Assembly: GCA_022496185.1 (NCBI GenBank)
Contig: WTXG01000061.1
Coordinates: 1-64,000 of the forward strand
DNA length: 64,000 nt
Direction: 5' to 3'
From: Multifurca ochricompacta
Lineage: Eukaryota > Basidiomycota > Agaricomycetes > Russulales > Russulaceae
Shown: positions 32,256 to 44,210 of the stretch, piece by piece
How the letters are laid out: the number at the start of each line of letters is the position of its first letter
Position numbering within the stretch: position 1 is the first letter of the stretch
Position numbers and translations under genes: made by a program
The notes under the pieces: generated by a model
The model's input: the letters and a program-made list of their open reading frames with translations, nothing else
Database searches by the model: none
Told to the model about the DNA's origin: nothing

Positions 32256-34773
32256 ATGTCCAATCGATTTGCTGCTCTTGCCGAGCCCCCTCCCCACCCC
32301 CCTTCTCCTGCCCAGGTTCTCACCTTGGCCATTACCCAGCTTTACGATGGGATGGTTGAGGCTGAGGCTTCCTTCCCTGGGGATGATGATGCTTATGTCG
32401 CCACCCTCCACGAACACCTCCACACTTTCCTTGACTTTGCCCCTGTTCAAGGGCCCCCTCCCTCATCCACTCCTATGCTCAGCACTCACCTGACTTTGTG
32501 TCCAGTTTCCAGGCTGCCTTCCCTGCCCCCCCCAAATTGACATTATCCTCCACCAGGATCTTCACCAGGTGTCGAGGATGGTGCTGAGTCTTACCAAGAT
32601 GGTTGAGGCTCTCTCTGCTGGTCCCCAGCCAGTGCCCCCCCTCCTGCTGTGCCCCCTCCTGCTTCTGCCCCAGGCCCTTCCACGAAAGGTAAAGCCCTGG
32701 CCCAGGCCCCTCCAGCTCCACCTGCCCAGGCCCTGGCCCAGGTTGCCCCAGCCAAGGCCCCAAGGCCAAGGCCAAGCCCTCTGCCCTGGCCCCCTCCCCT
32801 GCACCCCCTCCTGCCCCCACTACCCCTGCTGCCCCTGCCCCCTCCCCCCCTTCATCCTACACTGCTGCTGCCAAGAGGCATGCGAGACCCTCTCTGGTGG
32901 TCTTTCCTGGTTCTGTGCAGGACATTTCCAACCTGCCATTTGTGTGCAAGCCCCCTGGGGCTATTGTTTCATACTTGAACTCCAAGCTGTCTGGGTCTGG
33001 GACCCAGGTCACCCTGTCTGCTGCGCAGTGGACACTGAAGAAGAACCTGGTTCTTACGGCTGGGCCTGATGTCTCAGAGGCCAACCTCCTCTCTGCACAA
33101 CCCCTCCTCACCTCTTTGCTAGGTCCCTTCTTGTTGGTGATGGGCCAGCCACTTACCCCCTCCTCCCGCCCGAATGTTTGGTGGTCCCGGGTGACCATCA
33201 ATGGCCTTGCTACTGGCATGACCCCGCACACTGGGGCACATTCTCCCCAGGCCTGCCATGAGGCCCTGGGTCGTGAGAATCCAGTGTACAGGGCGCTCAA
33301 AGTGACAGCCCTCCCCTCCTGGGTCCGCGCCCCCTCCACCCTCCTCCCTGGCTCCACCTCTTCTGTGGTGGTGGCCTTTGAGGACCCAGATGGTGCAGCG
33401 CTGGTGGGCCTCTTGGCCCAGCGCACCCTCTATTAGTGATTGTCAAGGGTTTTCATACCCATGTGGGTAAGTGCCATGGGTTTTGCCAGGTACGGGTATG
33501 GGTATACGGCTCCCAACCCGTGGAAACCCATACCCGCATGGCAGGTTTGGCGGGTATAGGCGCCAATCATGCATTGACAAGATCAGTAGAAATTCTAAGA
33601 TAAAACACATCTGCAGCCACAAAAATAAAAGATCTCATCTGATGTATGCTATAGGGTATCTTTAAATATGTTCTAGTATTATTATATAAAATATCAAAGC
33701 AGATTAACAGTGCAATGTAAAATAAAAGTGTTATCAGTGATCCACTTCTTGAAAATCATGATGCACCTGTTTTATCAACGCGTGACCAATTCTGCCGGTC
33801 TGGCACTATCTAAAATACTCTCTAGACTACTTTAGACTATAGTATAATCTAATTATCAAATTAGTTTACTGAAAAAAGGCCTGCGTGTATCTACAAGCTG
33901 CATGGGGCAGCGACTACATTGCATCGCATGGTGGTCTGACCTCCTTCCTATTAAGGAAGGTTGACTTAAACGCACAAGGACAGTCGCGCTTGTATGAAAT
34001 GAAACCAGAATAATAAAATAATAATGTAAATAAAGGATCCTTTTAATCTTCTGAACATAAACCAACAATATCTGAGGGATCTTGAGTAGCCATAAATGAA
34101 CATGTTGTGTCCAAGTGTGTATCTCCTTGACCGGGATGTCCCGGGCCGGATGTCCGAAATGCACGATGCAAGTAAAGAACTTGCACATGTTTCATTTTAT
34201 GGGTAACCCAGGTATCAAAACAATTACCCAGGGGTTACCCCTGCAAATTGCTATGTGTTCATCAAATTATTTTGCATTCTGTGTGGTTATCTGACAGGCT
34301 ATTCATCAATGTTCTATAACATCCTATCTAATCATCTCTGTATACTGTATTTTAGTTGTGCTTGTATAAAATTGAAAGCAGAATAATAAAATAAAAATGG
34401 AATAATGAATTATCTTAATCTTCTGAACATAGAATAAGAGTCATTGAGGGATCTTAAGCAGCCACAAATAAACGCGTTGTGTATCTTCTTGGTCCGGGAA
34501 GTCCCGGGCCGGGTATCCGAAATGCGCGATGCAAGTAAAGAACTTGCACGCGTTTTCACGGGTGACCTGCGGGTAACCTGCAGGTTACCCGTACCTGTCA
34601 CTACGGGTACAGGTATGGGTACGGGTACAGTATGGGTACCAACGAGGATACCCCAGGGTTACCCCTGCCAATCACTACCCTCTATGCCTTTGGGCATGCT
34701 GGTGCGGTCCGTCATTGGAAGAAGCCACCCTGTGTCAAAAAGCTGGCTGTCCCGGCCCCCACACCCGCTGCCT
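32256..34773 (+). pseudogene. LINE ORF1/Gag-like protein, interrupted
   Basis: The start MSNRFAALAE at 32256 resembles ORF1 starts of fungal LINEs. A proline/alanine-rich middle part (32540-32880) has at least two frame changes. The conserved part (32897-33433) includes VVFPGSVQDISNLPF, TINGLATGMTP and SSVVVAFEDPDGAALVGLLA. The hAT-like element interrupts it after the tyrosine codon at 33431-33433; after the element the frame resumes exactly at 34686 (AFGHAGAVRHWKK) and stops at 34771-34773. The ..YAFG..A.VRHWKK block before a usual zinc knuckle is a feature of Agaricomycete LINE Gag proteins as I recall them; the knuckle itself is absent. Not functional. Confidence 0.65.
33434..34677 (+). 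mobile_element. hAT-like non-autonomous element, full length (copy D)
   Basis: The reference copy, 1244 bp. It starts TAGTGATTGTCAAGGG and ends CCCCTGCCAATCACTA, with a perfect 8-bp target duplication CCCTCTAT at 33426-33433 and 34678-34685. Its removal restores an open frame in the host ORF1, independent proof of the ends. The interior has two diverged direct units (about 33990-34250 and 34370-34660), each with an AATAATAAAATAA block, a CCCGGGCCGG-type block and the GCAAGTAAAGAACTTGC hairpin. The subterminal sequence is rich in GGGTAC and GGGTAACC, likely protein-binding repeats. No transposase. Confidence 0.92.
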
Positions 34774-35101
34774 AGCGGCACTTTTCTTTTTTTAATTGTC
34801 ACTTTTGTGCTTTGGACTTTCACTGAACTGATTGGTTGGGTCTCGACCATGATGGCACATGGGGTCTGGACATGGCAAATGCGCCTAGCCGTCCCCACTC
34901 TTTATTTTACATCTTCCTTTTCCCCACCCCTTAGGGGTGGGGGTCCTGGTCACTCTGGGTCTTCCATGTACTACAACCTCGGGTTTTCCCTTAGGGTTTC
35001 CCACCCACTACCTCCAGGGCATTTGTCCCTTCTTACAGTAGTTACTATGTCCCTGTAGTAGCCACACGATTTGTCTGTCTGGCTGAAGTGCATAATAAAG
35101 T

Positions 35102-35132
<31 letters not shown>

Positions 35133-35159
35133 TCACCTCTCCGTCTCACCGTCTCCTCT

Positions 35160-35300
35160 CCGTCTTCATTTATTTTTATTTTTTTTTAAATCGAATTTAT
35201 TACGTGCTTCATGTGTCCCAAATTGCGCGGCTACTACGGGACAGAGCAGCTATTAAGACAAACACATGGTAACTACTAGTGAGAAAAGTAGCGAAGGGGA
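35160..35300 (-). repeat. R4 retroposon tail
   Basis: Read on the minus strand it ends GAAGCACGTAATAAATTCGA followed by poly(A) (poly-T at 35166-35187 on the plus strand). The body CGCGGCTACTAC..TAACTACTAG is shared with 44211-44340 and 54150-54260. Its tail faces the tail of the ORF1-only retroposon 30 bp away. Confidence 0.6.
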
Positions 35301-37274
35301 AAAACTCACTAGGAGGAAAAGGTTTAACTAAGGAGTGGAGATAAAAGGATCGAATAATTGTTAGGAAGGAAATATGTAGCAATCAAAGAAGGTGTATATC
35401 AAAGAAGGCAGTGTGGAAGGGCAAAGACTGAAAGCGTATTTGCAAAGCTTATGGACCATGGACCTTGAACCCGTCTACAGGGACCGCGCTCGACCATTTG
35501 GCTGGGCCATGTTAACGGTGTCAAGATATCTCCGTTATTGCGGTTCCCTTCCTTACTTCGCCATCGATTCAGGCGAGCGTTTTACGGTGTTCTGCCACGC
35601 TTTCTCTTCAAGAGTCTACTTGGTTTTTTTTGAATCCGAGTCGGCCATTTCTAACTCTGGGTCTGGAAGTGTCCGTAGTAGCGCGGGATTTTTTTGTTTT
35701 TTTTTTGTTTTGTTTTTGGATCTGCCGTTCCTAGATCCTTACAATTGAATTCGACTCGGCCCAGTAGATCTAGCGGGCGTTGTTCGTTCCGTTGTCATGG
35801 TTTCGTCTTCGCAGTTCTTTTTACCTTTGCGGGCTGGCTTAGGATGGGCCTGCACAAACTCCAGATAGTATCCTCCACTCTTCTTAGTAGGAATTATCGA
35901 ACCCGGCGCTGGTCAAATAAACTTGGAGATCACGCCCAAACGCTCAGGTCTCCTCCACTATTGTAAGGAAGGTGTGAGCGTTGGGCATGAAACCTTCGGC
36001 CTCCTCCACTTTTGGCTAACTCTCTGTACGAGCCCTGGACTATAAATTTTCTGATATTAGGTCTCAATTTTTAGACACTCTTTACTATACTTCAAAGCGT
36101 TTAATGCATGGTGCCAGTTTCAAGTTTGATCTTATCAGCTACTTCATACTGTCTTCACTCCGGGCCGGCTGCCCGTCCATCAAATTTTTCAATTTCTTCA
36201 CCTCTCCGTCCACTTCTTACTATATGTTTCGTATGTTAACCGTCGCCTGAACTTCACCGTCACTTCACCGTCACTTCACCGTCTTCAGGACCTGGTCTTT
36301 TCCTTGCTTGTCTCTTTCCTTCTTACCAAAATGGCCATCTTCGGCTTTTACTTACTATACCGCTCTTTTCAAATCTGGACTCTCAAGAAGTATATAAAGG
36401 TATCTATACTGCTTGTAGTAGGGCCAGCAACCAGCAATCTAGCTTCTCTCTCTCTATCTCTTTGTGTGCAAAGAACAGTTATTGAACAAGGCGCAAGGTC
36501 AATCGGAACCATCGGCACTGTCATCAGTAACATTCAGCACGATCTAACGCTCATCGACTTCATTGCGTCGCGCGGGCTCATCTCTCTCTTCCTCACAACT
36601 CACTGCTCACCTTACTCTTCAGGGAACAGGCTTTGCTTCGCACTCACCGCGGATAGGCTCCGCACACTATCTCGTCTTCATGCTTATTTTCTGCCCTGCT
36701 CTCAACTGTATTGATTGCTATCCCTCTCCCTCTCCCTCTTGTAGTGGTCAGTGTCCAATTTGTGTTCCTTCCACTGAAATACCAACCCAAAGATGATGGT
36801 GTGCTCTGCGGTCTTGATGGAGCTCACCGGGATCTGCCACCGGGGAGGGGCACAGAGGAGGGTGTCCCAAAGGACCCTGTTGCATTTTAGTTCATCCCAG
36901 AGGGATTCGCAGTTGAAGATGACACCTCGGAGCTGGAACCATGACCACCCATGGGTGGGCAATATGCATCCCCTTGACAAATCTTGTAGTGTGCACATAT
37001 GATGAGGCTTCGTTTTCTTGGTCGCCAAAGTTTAGGGGAGCAGATTAGCCAGAAGTTTTTCGGGCTTCGGTTGCTGCATGAGCATACGCACTGTGGCGAA
37101 ATATTTCTTTCACATTATACTTCCGTGCTGAGGTGCTGAGCAGATTTGGTTCGGGGCCAAGTCTTATGACCCCTTTTTGGCGGCGCGGCAGTAGCAGCCT
37201 GATACCGTGACACAGTGACTTTCATCGTGATCACACATGGCCTCTCCTAAGCCCCTTTTATCCAAACTCCTTTC
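35301..37274. other. Upstream part of BTB duplication copy 2
   Basis: 35440-35960 matches 24880-25400, and 36650-36780 matches 25420-25540; 37110-37275 matches 25590-25740. The extra 700 bp in between (about 35960-36650) contains R3 repeat sequence (36170-36510, with AAGTATATAAAGG). 36780-37030 is a further insert without a recognised feature. No gene is called. Confidence 0.45.
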
Positions 37275-39785
37275 ATGTCGAAAGTCACCCCCGAGGTCGT
37301 ATCTTTCGACTCAGAGAAATTACTCTTCGATTTCCCTGAATCAGACACCATCCTGAGATCTTGCGATTTCTATGAATTCTCTGTGCTAAACTTTTATATT
37401 TTCCATAGCTCTCCCATCCTCGGCGAACACATTGTAGCCTCCCTCAATTCAGATGTTGGAACATCACTTCCGATCGTTCAGCTCCCCGAAACTGGCAGCG
37501 TCCTTTTCAGCCTTCTCTCTTACATTTTTCCTGTACCACCCATTCTTCCTTCAACCCTTGAACAAACCATGCAACTCTTGTCAGCTGCTCAAAAGTATAA
37601 TATGGACGTGGCTCTCATACACATCCGGAACCACATCGCTCTCCAGGAACCACAATTCATTCGAGAAGAGACCGCATTCCTTGTTTATTCTCTCGCCCAG
37701 AAATATGGGCTTCGTCAAGAGGCGCTTCAGGCAGCACGATCCACTCTGAGCTTCTCACCTTTGATTATTGAGGATTTTAGCGACAAGCACGATATGATGC
37801 CAGGTGCCTTTCTTCACGAACTCTGGAAATATCACGACAGGGTCCGGAGAAATCTTGCATCGGATCTTGAAGAGTTCAAGACATCTCGCGCACCGTATAT
37901 TCTGAATGGCCTACAATGTACAGCTTCAGGTTCACCGGTGGATAACTATATTACATCATTAAAGAAAACCCCCGCCCTCTTCGATCTCACTAAATTCCAC
38001 ATGTCCTTGGCAAACCCTGTCCAAGGGCAGAGCCGCAAAGGACATAGTTGCACAGCCTGTGAAGATATGTCTAGCAAGGAGATACGCGCGTTTTGGGTTG
38101 CTTTGACAGCTGTCGTCCATGACAGTATGACCAAGGTGAGAGTCATCATCGATGCAATCATCTCGGCTACTCATCCGAACATTTTTTTAGGCTGAGTCAG
38201 ATTTATTACTCCTGGGTGAAGGAACGAACTTTGAAGGCCCTGACAAGCCATCTTACCAAAGCTGGTCTCCAACAAAATACTCTGATATGCCCAATGCCGA
38301 TATTATACTTCTTTCATCCGATCTTGCCAGATTCCGCGTCCACAGATCAGTTTTAGTTGCCTCATCACCATTATTCAGTGACATGTTCTCTCTCCCTCAA
38401 CCCCCTGAAAATGAAGCCGTCAACGGGCTTCCCATAGTGCACCTGCCTGAGGATGCTGAAGTGCTGGACAGTCTTATATCGGTGTTGTATCCCGTTGATC
38501 CGGTGATCCCTGACTCGGACGAGAAGATTTTGTGTCTGCTTTCTGCGTGTCAAAAATATGATATGGTCGCCATCCAATCCCGGATTCGAGCCGAGGTCAG
38601 CCGCAGAGGATTACTTTCCCCAACTGGCGCCAAGGCCTTCCGTCTATACGCCATCGCGTACAGAGAAAGGCTTGTTCCGGAAACGGAGGCCGCCGCCCGT
38701 CTTACTTTAGATTTCCCAATGATGTTCGAGTATCTCGGAGAGGCTTTACGATCGTTTGAAGGCTCGGCACTCAGTGACCTGATCCACTTTCGCCAATGCT
38801 GCAAACTTAGTCTTATCTCGTGCTTCTCTTTGCTATATGTCGCGCCATTTAATATCTGGGTTGACTGTCTCTTAATAAAAAAAGGTGCTCATCCTCTCTG
38901 GTCGAAAGGTGTTATTAGGAACGGACTCATGGGATCTAATGGATTTGTTTGCCCACTCTTCAAACCTTCAAGCTTCCGCGGGAGATACTTGGAGGCTCTT
39001 CGGGCCCACTTCAGGACAGAAGACTGCTCCTGCATGAAGACGCACACCCTGAAAGGAGAAGAATTCTGTGTGGAGTTTGAGAAAAAACTGGAGCAGGCGC
39101 GGAACAATACTGTTTTGATGAGTCATACTTTAAAGACTGGGCGTAGGTATCCTTTAGTCTTTAGTTTTCACTCACTTAAAGGAGCAGATCAGCAGCTTCC
39201 AGTGATTCTAGCAACGGACTACTAGTATGATGGCAGAGATGCAAGAAATGTGGTTGTAAACGCATGACAGAGGCTAGCTAGGAGGTTACTGAACGGATCC
39301 AATCCAAAGCATGTTCCCAAGCAAAGAGAGAGGCAGAGGTGATGTGGGAGAGAAGGAGGAAGCCCAGTCTTATTACAAGCATGTACCTGTACCATTAAAT
39401 ATTTGTAGAGAGTCCTAGTTGAAGGAGTGTTATGAAGCAGCATAGGATGAATTTCGAAGAAAGAGGGCAGAGCCGAGCAGGACAAGACGAAAGAGGACGA
39501 AACCGAGCAATAAGGACGAAAAGTAGATGAATCCGAAAACTGAGTGTAAAATGCTAATTAAATTGCTCGTGCCATAAATCAATCTCATTTGTACCGTATC
39601 AGAGTCTATCCGAAACTAAAAGTCATGAATTAATGTCAGAAAATTTATAGTCAAGAGTTGTAATGAAAGAGGGAGCAAATGGTCCAGCCAGAAATGGTGA
39701 CGGCCAGAGGTTTTGCGTCCAACGCCCGAGCTAACCTTACATTACCTTGTAGAAATGCGAGTGTATGGTGTCTGGTTAGCTTCAT
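35440..39785. repeat. Segmental duplication with double-BTB gene, copy 2
   Basis: Paralogous to 24880-28215 in the same orientation. Larger because of the inserts at about 35960-36650 and 36780-37100. Sequence beyond 39785 (ATCTTGTTGCGCGCGG) continues where copy 1 was cut by an R2 repeat, so copy 2 preserves the ancestral right flank. Confidence 0.75.
37275..39225 (+). CDS. Double BTB/POZ domain protein, copy 2
   Basis: The paralogue of 25740-27638. Exon 1 is 37275-38135 and exon 2 is 38191-39225, with a 55-nt intron with the same GTGAGA donor and TTTTTTTAG acceptor, giving 631 residues. Both BTB domains are conserved, as is the first CxxC (HSCTACED); the second CxxC is altered to CSCMKTH. 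Near the end a small deletion in GCGCGGAACAATACTG shifts the frame relative to copy 1, so the last 30 or so residues are new and the protein runs past the copy 1 stop. Exon 1 is shorter at its N-terminus (SKVTPEVVS instead of SKVITPETLPSLSVVS). Intact and probably expressed; function unknown. Confidence 0.82.
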
Positions 39786-42700
39786 ATCTTGTTGCGCGCG
39801 GTGCAGGTACGCGAAGAGGGAGCTGGAATTACGCATCACTTGTGGAATAGGAAGGAAGGAATTACAATATTTATTTTGCGCGACAGCGTTGAGCATTGAA
39901 CGATTACGTGTAAGGATGGCTCGGGCGGCTCGCATGAAACGTCCAGCTATCGCCATTCCTGATCAAACTCACTATTCCTCTCTTTCGTTACAAGTCCTGT
40001 ATTAGAGCACTTATGATTTAGTTTCAAACATTCGACTCATATCATATCATATTAGTACATGCACATCTCGGGCCGCTTGCCCATCCATTCCTTAAAAACC
40101 AGTTTCATCACCTCTCTGTTACCTCTCTGTCTTTATTGCCTGGCTTCATCTCACTCGTCTTGTCTCCTTTCATCCAAATTCATCCACTTCTGCTTCATAA
40201 CTTGGTCTCTCTGCAAGTATATAAGGATACATACAATGCTTGTAGTAGACCGGCCAGTGAGCCAACAGAAGCGGAAATCAAATGGCATTTCTCTCCCTTT
40301 CTCTCTTTTCTTTGTGTGCTAAAGAACTTCTTGACAACGTCAAAGCGCAAGGTCAAATGAAACCAGCAAGCAGCGTATTCGCAAGTTCAAGTACGATACA
40401 CCCTCCTTCGAAGTCTTAGTTATCTCAGGGGCTCCCCCTCTCTACCTCTCACCATTCGGGAACACTTTGCCTTGCACTCACTGAGGGTTGGATGTGTACA
40501 ATGGCTTGAAATTTAATAGCCAGAGCGTGTTTCTTCCGGTGCAACCCGCCGAGGGCGGAGCTATTTGATTCGGAAGAGAGGCCTGCGTTCAGGATTGTTC
40601 GCTACAGCGGCACAAGAGGCACAGGGGGGAGGAATGGTACCTCCCAAAACCAATTTATTTTTTCGGCTGTCGCGGGAGCTTTTCTTCCCTATATTGGTTG
40701 ATAGCCAAATACCAGTTCAAAGTCACACCAGACAATCTTCAGAACATGCCGTCCTTTGCGCGCGGATCGTTGATATTTGAATAAACGAAGATACATCGCT
40801 CGCCTTCTTGGGTTTTTTTATGAATCCTCAGATGAGGGTATATTTCTCCTTCCCACTTTTCCAATGCGCGAAGCCGCGGAATCGGGATAGTGGGCCTTGC
40901 GGTGAGGATGATGCGTTCGGAGCTGCGTGGCGATGTTTGGCACGAGGACGCTTGCATGCGCGCCGCGGGGCGGAAGTTGTGAAATGAACCCGCACATCGC
41001 ACTGCTGATTGTTGCTTAATGTGCGCGGACCCTAGACTTGCGAAGTGCCTCCTGAGCGCTGTTCATCTTTCGGATAGGTGTTGACGATCCCATTCCCTAG
41101 TACAACGGACGAGTGAACCTGCCCAAGCCGTGACACCTCCAGAGAGTTTTCATAAAGGAAGGCCAGCTTCAGGCGTATTACAGAGTAATGAGTGGGCTCT
41201 TTAATTTTAGCTAGCATACACTGAGTTTGAGTTGGACGTGCAGCGAGCTTGCTCATATTACAGCGAGCGAAATATTGAAGGTGTCAATTACCAGCAAGGC
41301 ACCAAGCGGACTTTGGCGGCCGTGGGGCAAACGGGAGTCTTGGAAGGTCGCCATTCGCTAGTCAACTATCAGTGTACTGTGTACTGAGATTATCCAATCA
41401 TATAACTCTATATTCTATATTCAAGAGCGAGGTTTGCTTGTCTGTCTTCCCACGGGACAACCTCTCTCCGAGGATCAGCGCCGGCTCACATCACGGCTTT
41501 GAGAACCTGGAGGCGGTTCCCAGGAGAGAAGAGTGCCGGCCCAGTAAAGAAGGAAGATGTGTCGGATCATCTCATCATGCAAGACGTCACCCATGAGCGC
41601 GCGGCGGCAAGAGCGGCTTTAGCGTCGTGTAACTTCTCAACTTGATGTATTTCATTTCTTCGTTGCAGAAATATAGCGCCGACAGTATGATCGGATGGTT
41701 TCAAAAGATGCTCAAAGACGGAGCCACAGCATGCACAGAAACCTTGAAGATTTCACACACCCGCGGCCGTCCCAGTCCGGCATGTATCTCTTGATTCAGC
41801 AACGCCATGAATTTGTACGTGAAACGTCAAGAGAGCCAGATAGAACTAGGGCACAGCACCCTCTAATTCCTGGATCCCAGTGGGTTTCCATTAGGGCTGG
41901 AAGAAGAGTTACTATTCTCCCCAAGCTCTGAGTCATGGGTGTCCTCCGAGCATTGAATATCTGAGCCAAAAGCCACTTTACAAAGCTGGTTTAGAGCATT
42001 CTTGGAGCTTGGGCCGCCTGCGAGTCGCTTCGTTGTGGTCTCCAAGTCAGGCTATGGTTAGCTCGCATAACGGAGTTGCACTTACCGGGCCGGGCCGAGG
42101 GTTTGTGGTCGGCACGGCACGGTCGAGTTCGAGTTGAGCGGCTTCTCAAACTACCGCGGCGACACACGGAATGGATGATGATGTTTGTGAGTTTCGTGTG
42201 ACAATGCAAATGGATCACTCGGTCTGATGGGCACTTCTCCGGACATGACGGGGACCAATCCCGTTACGCCTCGTCTCTTCTTACTGGATGGTGCTTTCTT
42301 TCTGGATTGGGTGGCCCCTTGTGCGTATCCGCTCGTTTCAGATGATGTTGGACGCGGTATTTACATTTCATGACACGTCCTTGAGTTAATTGATTGCTCT
42401 GTTTGGGTGTTACTTGCCATTATCTGCGTTTTTCTCCCCTTACAGAAGGAACGTTAATTTCGGTCCTCAACGGTTGGCAGTCTACCCGGAGGACGAGATT
42501 TGTCAAGAAAATGAATTGCTATAATTACCTTTTAGATCTCTGACATACTCTCGGACCTTTTGTTCACGTTCTTCTCATGGGTCCAGCCTGTTAAGGCCGC
42601 TGCCCGGTGTTGTTACCTTTTTGGGTCGAGTCCTTCCATTCCTGATGGAGTTTCTTAAGGGTGGGCCGCACAATTAGCTTCAGTCTCGAACGATTTCCCG

Positions 42701-42881
42701 AAATGTTGGGCCTCACATAGATTTATTGACTTCACGGCATGACTTCTTTTCCCGCATCTTTAAAGCTCAGTTGTGTGGGTTGCGGACATAACATAGGATT
42801 CCCTTCCCTCCCCTACCCCAGCGAGCCCTCTCTCTGCTCTTGGCCTCTACAACCAGCTGAACAGCACAGTCATTCATTATC
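39226..42881. other. Long region without a recognised gene
   Basis: 39226-39785 is the 3' flank of the duplication, with a reverse R3 fragment (39375-39460). 40060-40400 is the longest R3 copy, carrying a TATA-like AAGTATATAAGG at 40217-40228. Minus-strand open frames at 40739-41002 and 41032-41256 and a plus-strand frame at 41695-41931 look weakly protein-like, but none has a motif or paralogue I recognise. 42240-42880 is the upstream region of the secreted CPL1-like gene. Confidence 0.4.
40060..40400 (+). repeat. R3 repeat, longest copy, with TATA-like box
   Basis: Shared segments: GCCATCCATTCCTTAAAAACC-type start, CACCTCTCTGT, AAGTATATAAGG, ATGCTTGTAGTAG, and AACGTCAAAGCGCAAGGTCA. Other copies or parts lie at 27860-27960 (-), 31700-31965 (-), 32113-32184 (+), 36170-36510 (+) and 39375-39460 (-). 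No coding capacity; the conserved TATA box suggests an LTR or promoter-bearing repeat. Confidence 0.5.
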
Positions 42882-43947
42882 ATGAAGCTTTCGCGTCGTC
42901 TTCTTTCGTCTTTCTTCGCTGTCTCAGCAATTTCCCTTCCCGTAGTCGCCATTCCCGGTCGCACCCTTCACCAGCATGTCGAGCCTCGTGCAATCCTCGA
43001 CCTTTGTGTGAATATCGATGCATTTGCTCTTGCTTCCGTCGACCTCATCCTACCTGCCTCCGTCTTTGAGGCCTGTCTCGACATCTGCTTGTGTCTTTCA
43101 GCACTGCCTGTTGTCCTCAAGACCAATGTCGATCTTCAACTACTTGTCGAGACTTACGGAGAAGATCTAGTTAGCGGTGATCTTATCTCGTTGGTGAGCC
43201 TGTCCCTTCCACGAACTTGACAGGTTAAACGACTCACTTTTCCAATATCAGATCAATTCCGCCCCTGGCGGACAGCATTGCCGCTACCCCGATCATTCGA
43301 AACCCGTTTGCAGTCCGGACAATCCTTGTGATTTCGACTGTGAGCCCCCATATGTCAAGAAGGGCAATCATTGTGTTTGTGCCCCCCCTTACACACTCTG
43401 TAATGGCGTTTGTGGCACCTTTAGCTACGTGAGACTATCCCAGGTGTCCATAGCTTGATACTTACAGCTAACGCCATGTCCTAGGGTTGCGGCTCATCTG
43501 CGGCTCAGCCCTACTATAAGAGGAACCTAAGCCCAGATGTAAAAGCGCGAGCCCATGGAATTTTCACCCACGACGACGCGTTAGCTACCTGTGCCAAGGG
43601 TGAGGAAGTTTGTGGAGTGTACCAGGGCTCGGCTGCCTTTGAGTGCCTCAACACGGACACCACATTGGAGAGCTGTAAGTTGTGTCCTTGCCTTGTGCAA
43701 ATTTTTATTTCCCGCCGCTTATCTGCTTTCCCCTTCAGGCGGCGGATGCATGTCCCCTAATCCTTTCCTTTTCATGTCAGAGCAAGGCCCTGAGGGTGTC
43801 GACTGCACGACCCTCCCTTATGCCCGAAATGTCCGATGCTCAAGGGGTCGCTGTGTTATCGATCGTTGCGATAAGGGCTTTGTCCCTTCCTCCAAACGTG
43901 ACTCCTGTATCCGCGACGGATTCTACATCCAACCCTTCCAGCTTTAG
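42882..43947 (+). CDS. Secreted cysteine-rich protein, PriA/CPL1-like
   Basis: A secreted protein of 295 residues. Exons: 42882-43193, 43252-43428, 43485-43674 and 43739-43947, in frame. A signal peptide (about residues 1-23, SSFFAVSAISLPVVA) is followed by a non-cysteine-rich domain, then a cysteine-rich stretch (CRYPD..CSPDNPCDFDCEPPY..CVCAPPYTLCNGVC), and a C-terminal domain with CGGCM..GVDCTTLPYARNVRCSRGRCVIDRC, the pattern of the Protein CPL1-like/PriA domain of basidiomycetes. PriA of shiitake is expressed at primordium formation; the function here is unknown, probably cell-wall or surface associated. A C/T-rich leader precedes the start ATG. Intact and single copy in the window. Confidence 0.85.
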
Positions 43948-44210
43948 GCGATGTCGCGTTGTTAAAGGCCATAAATATAATCCGTTGATACCCATGATAC
44001 GAATTAGGTTTTAGAGATGGACTAAATATTATCTAATCTAGCTAGTTAGTCTTTTCGTACGGCAGGGATGCACAGTCTTTACAATCAATCTCCCGGACAA
44101 TTTTGTTGACAAAAAATGTATCCATTTACTTGCTTCAAGACCGAGAGGGGAATTTCCAAAACAGGAGGGACATCCGACTCCCGCAGGCCGCACCACTACA
44201 AACGGGGACT

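Larger units (their letters stand above)
32185..35131 (+). mobile_element. ORF1-only non-LTR retroposon, poly(A)-tailed
   Basis: A retroposed unit with a 17-bp target duplication ATCACCTCTCYGTCTCA (32168-32184 and 35132-35148, one mismatch) and a 3' poly(A) of about 24 A at 35108-35131, preceded by ATAATAAAG. It carries only a LINE-type ORF1/Gag frame and no reverse transcriptase, so it must have been mobilised in trans. A 1244-bp hAT-like element (33434-34677) inserted later; without it the unit is about 1.7 kb. Its 3' end, GTGCATAATAAAGTTGATTT, resembles the tails of the R4 copies. Confidence 0.75.

Noticed and set aside
32857..33426. Minus-strand 189-residue open frame
   Set aside because: It is antisense to the LINE ORF1; the plus frame has family motifs and resumes after the hAT-like element.
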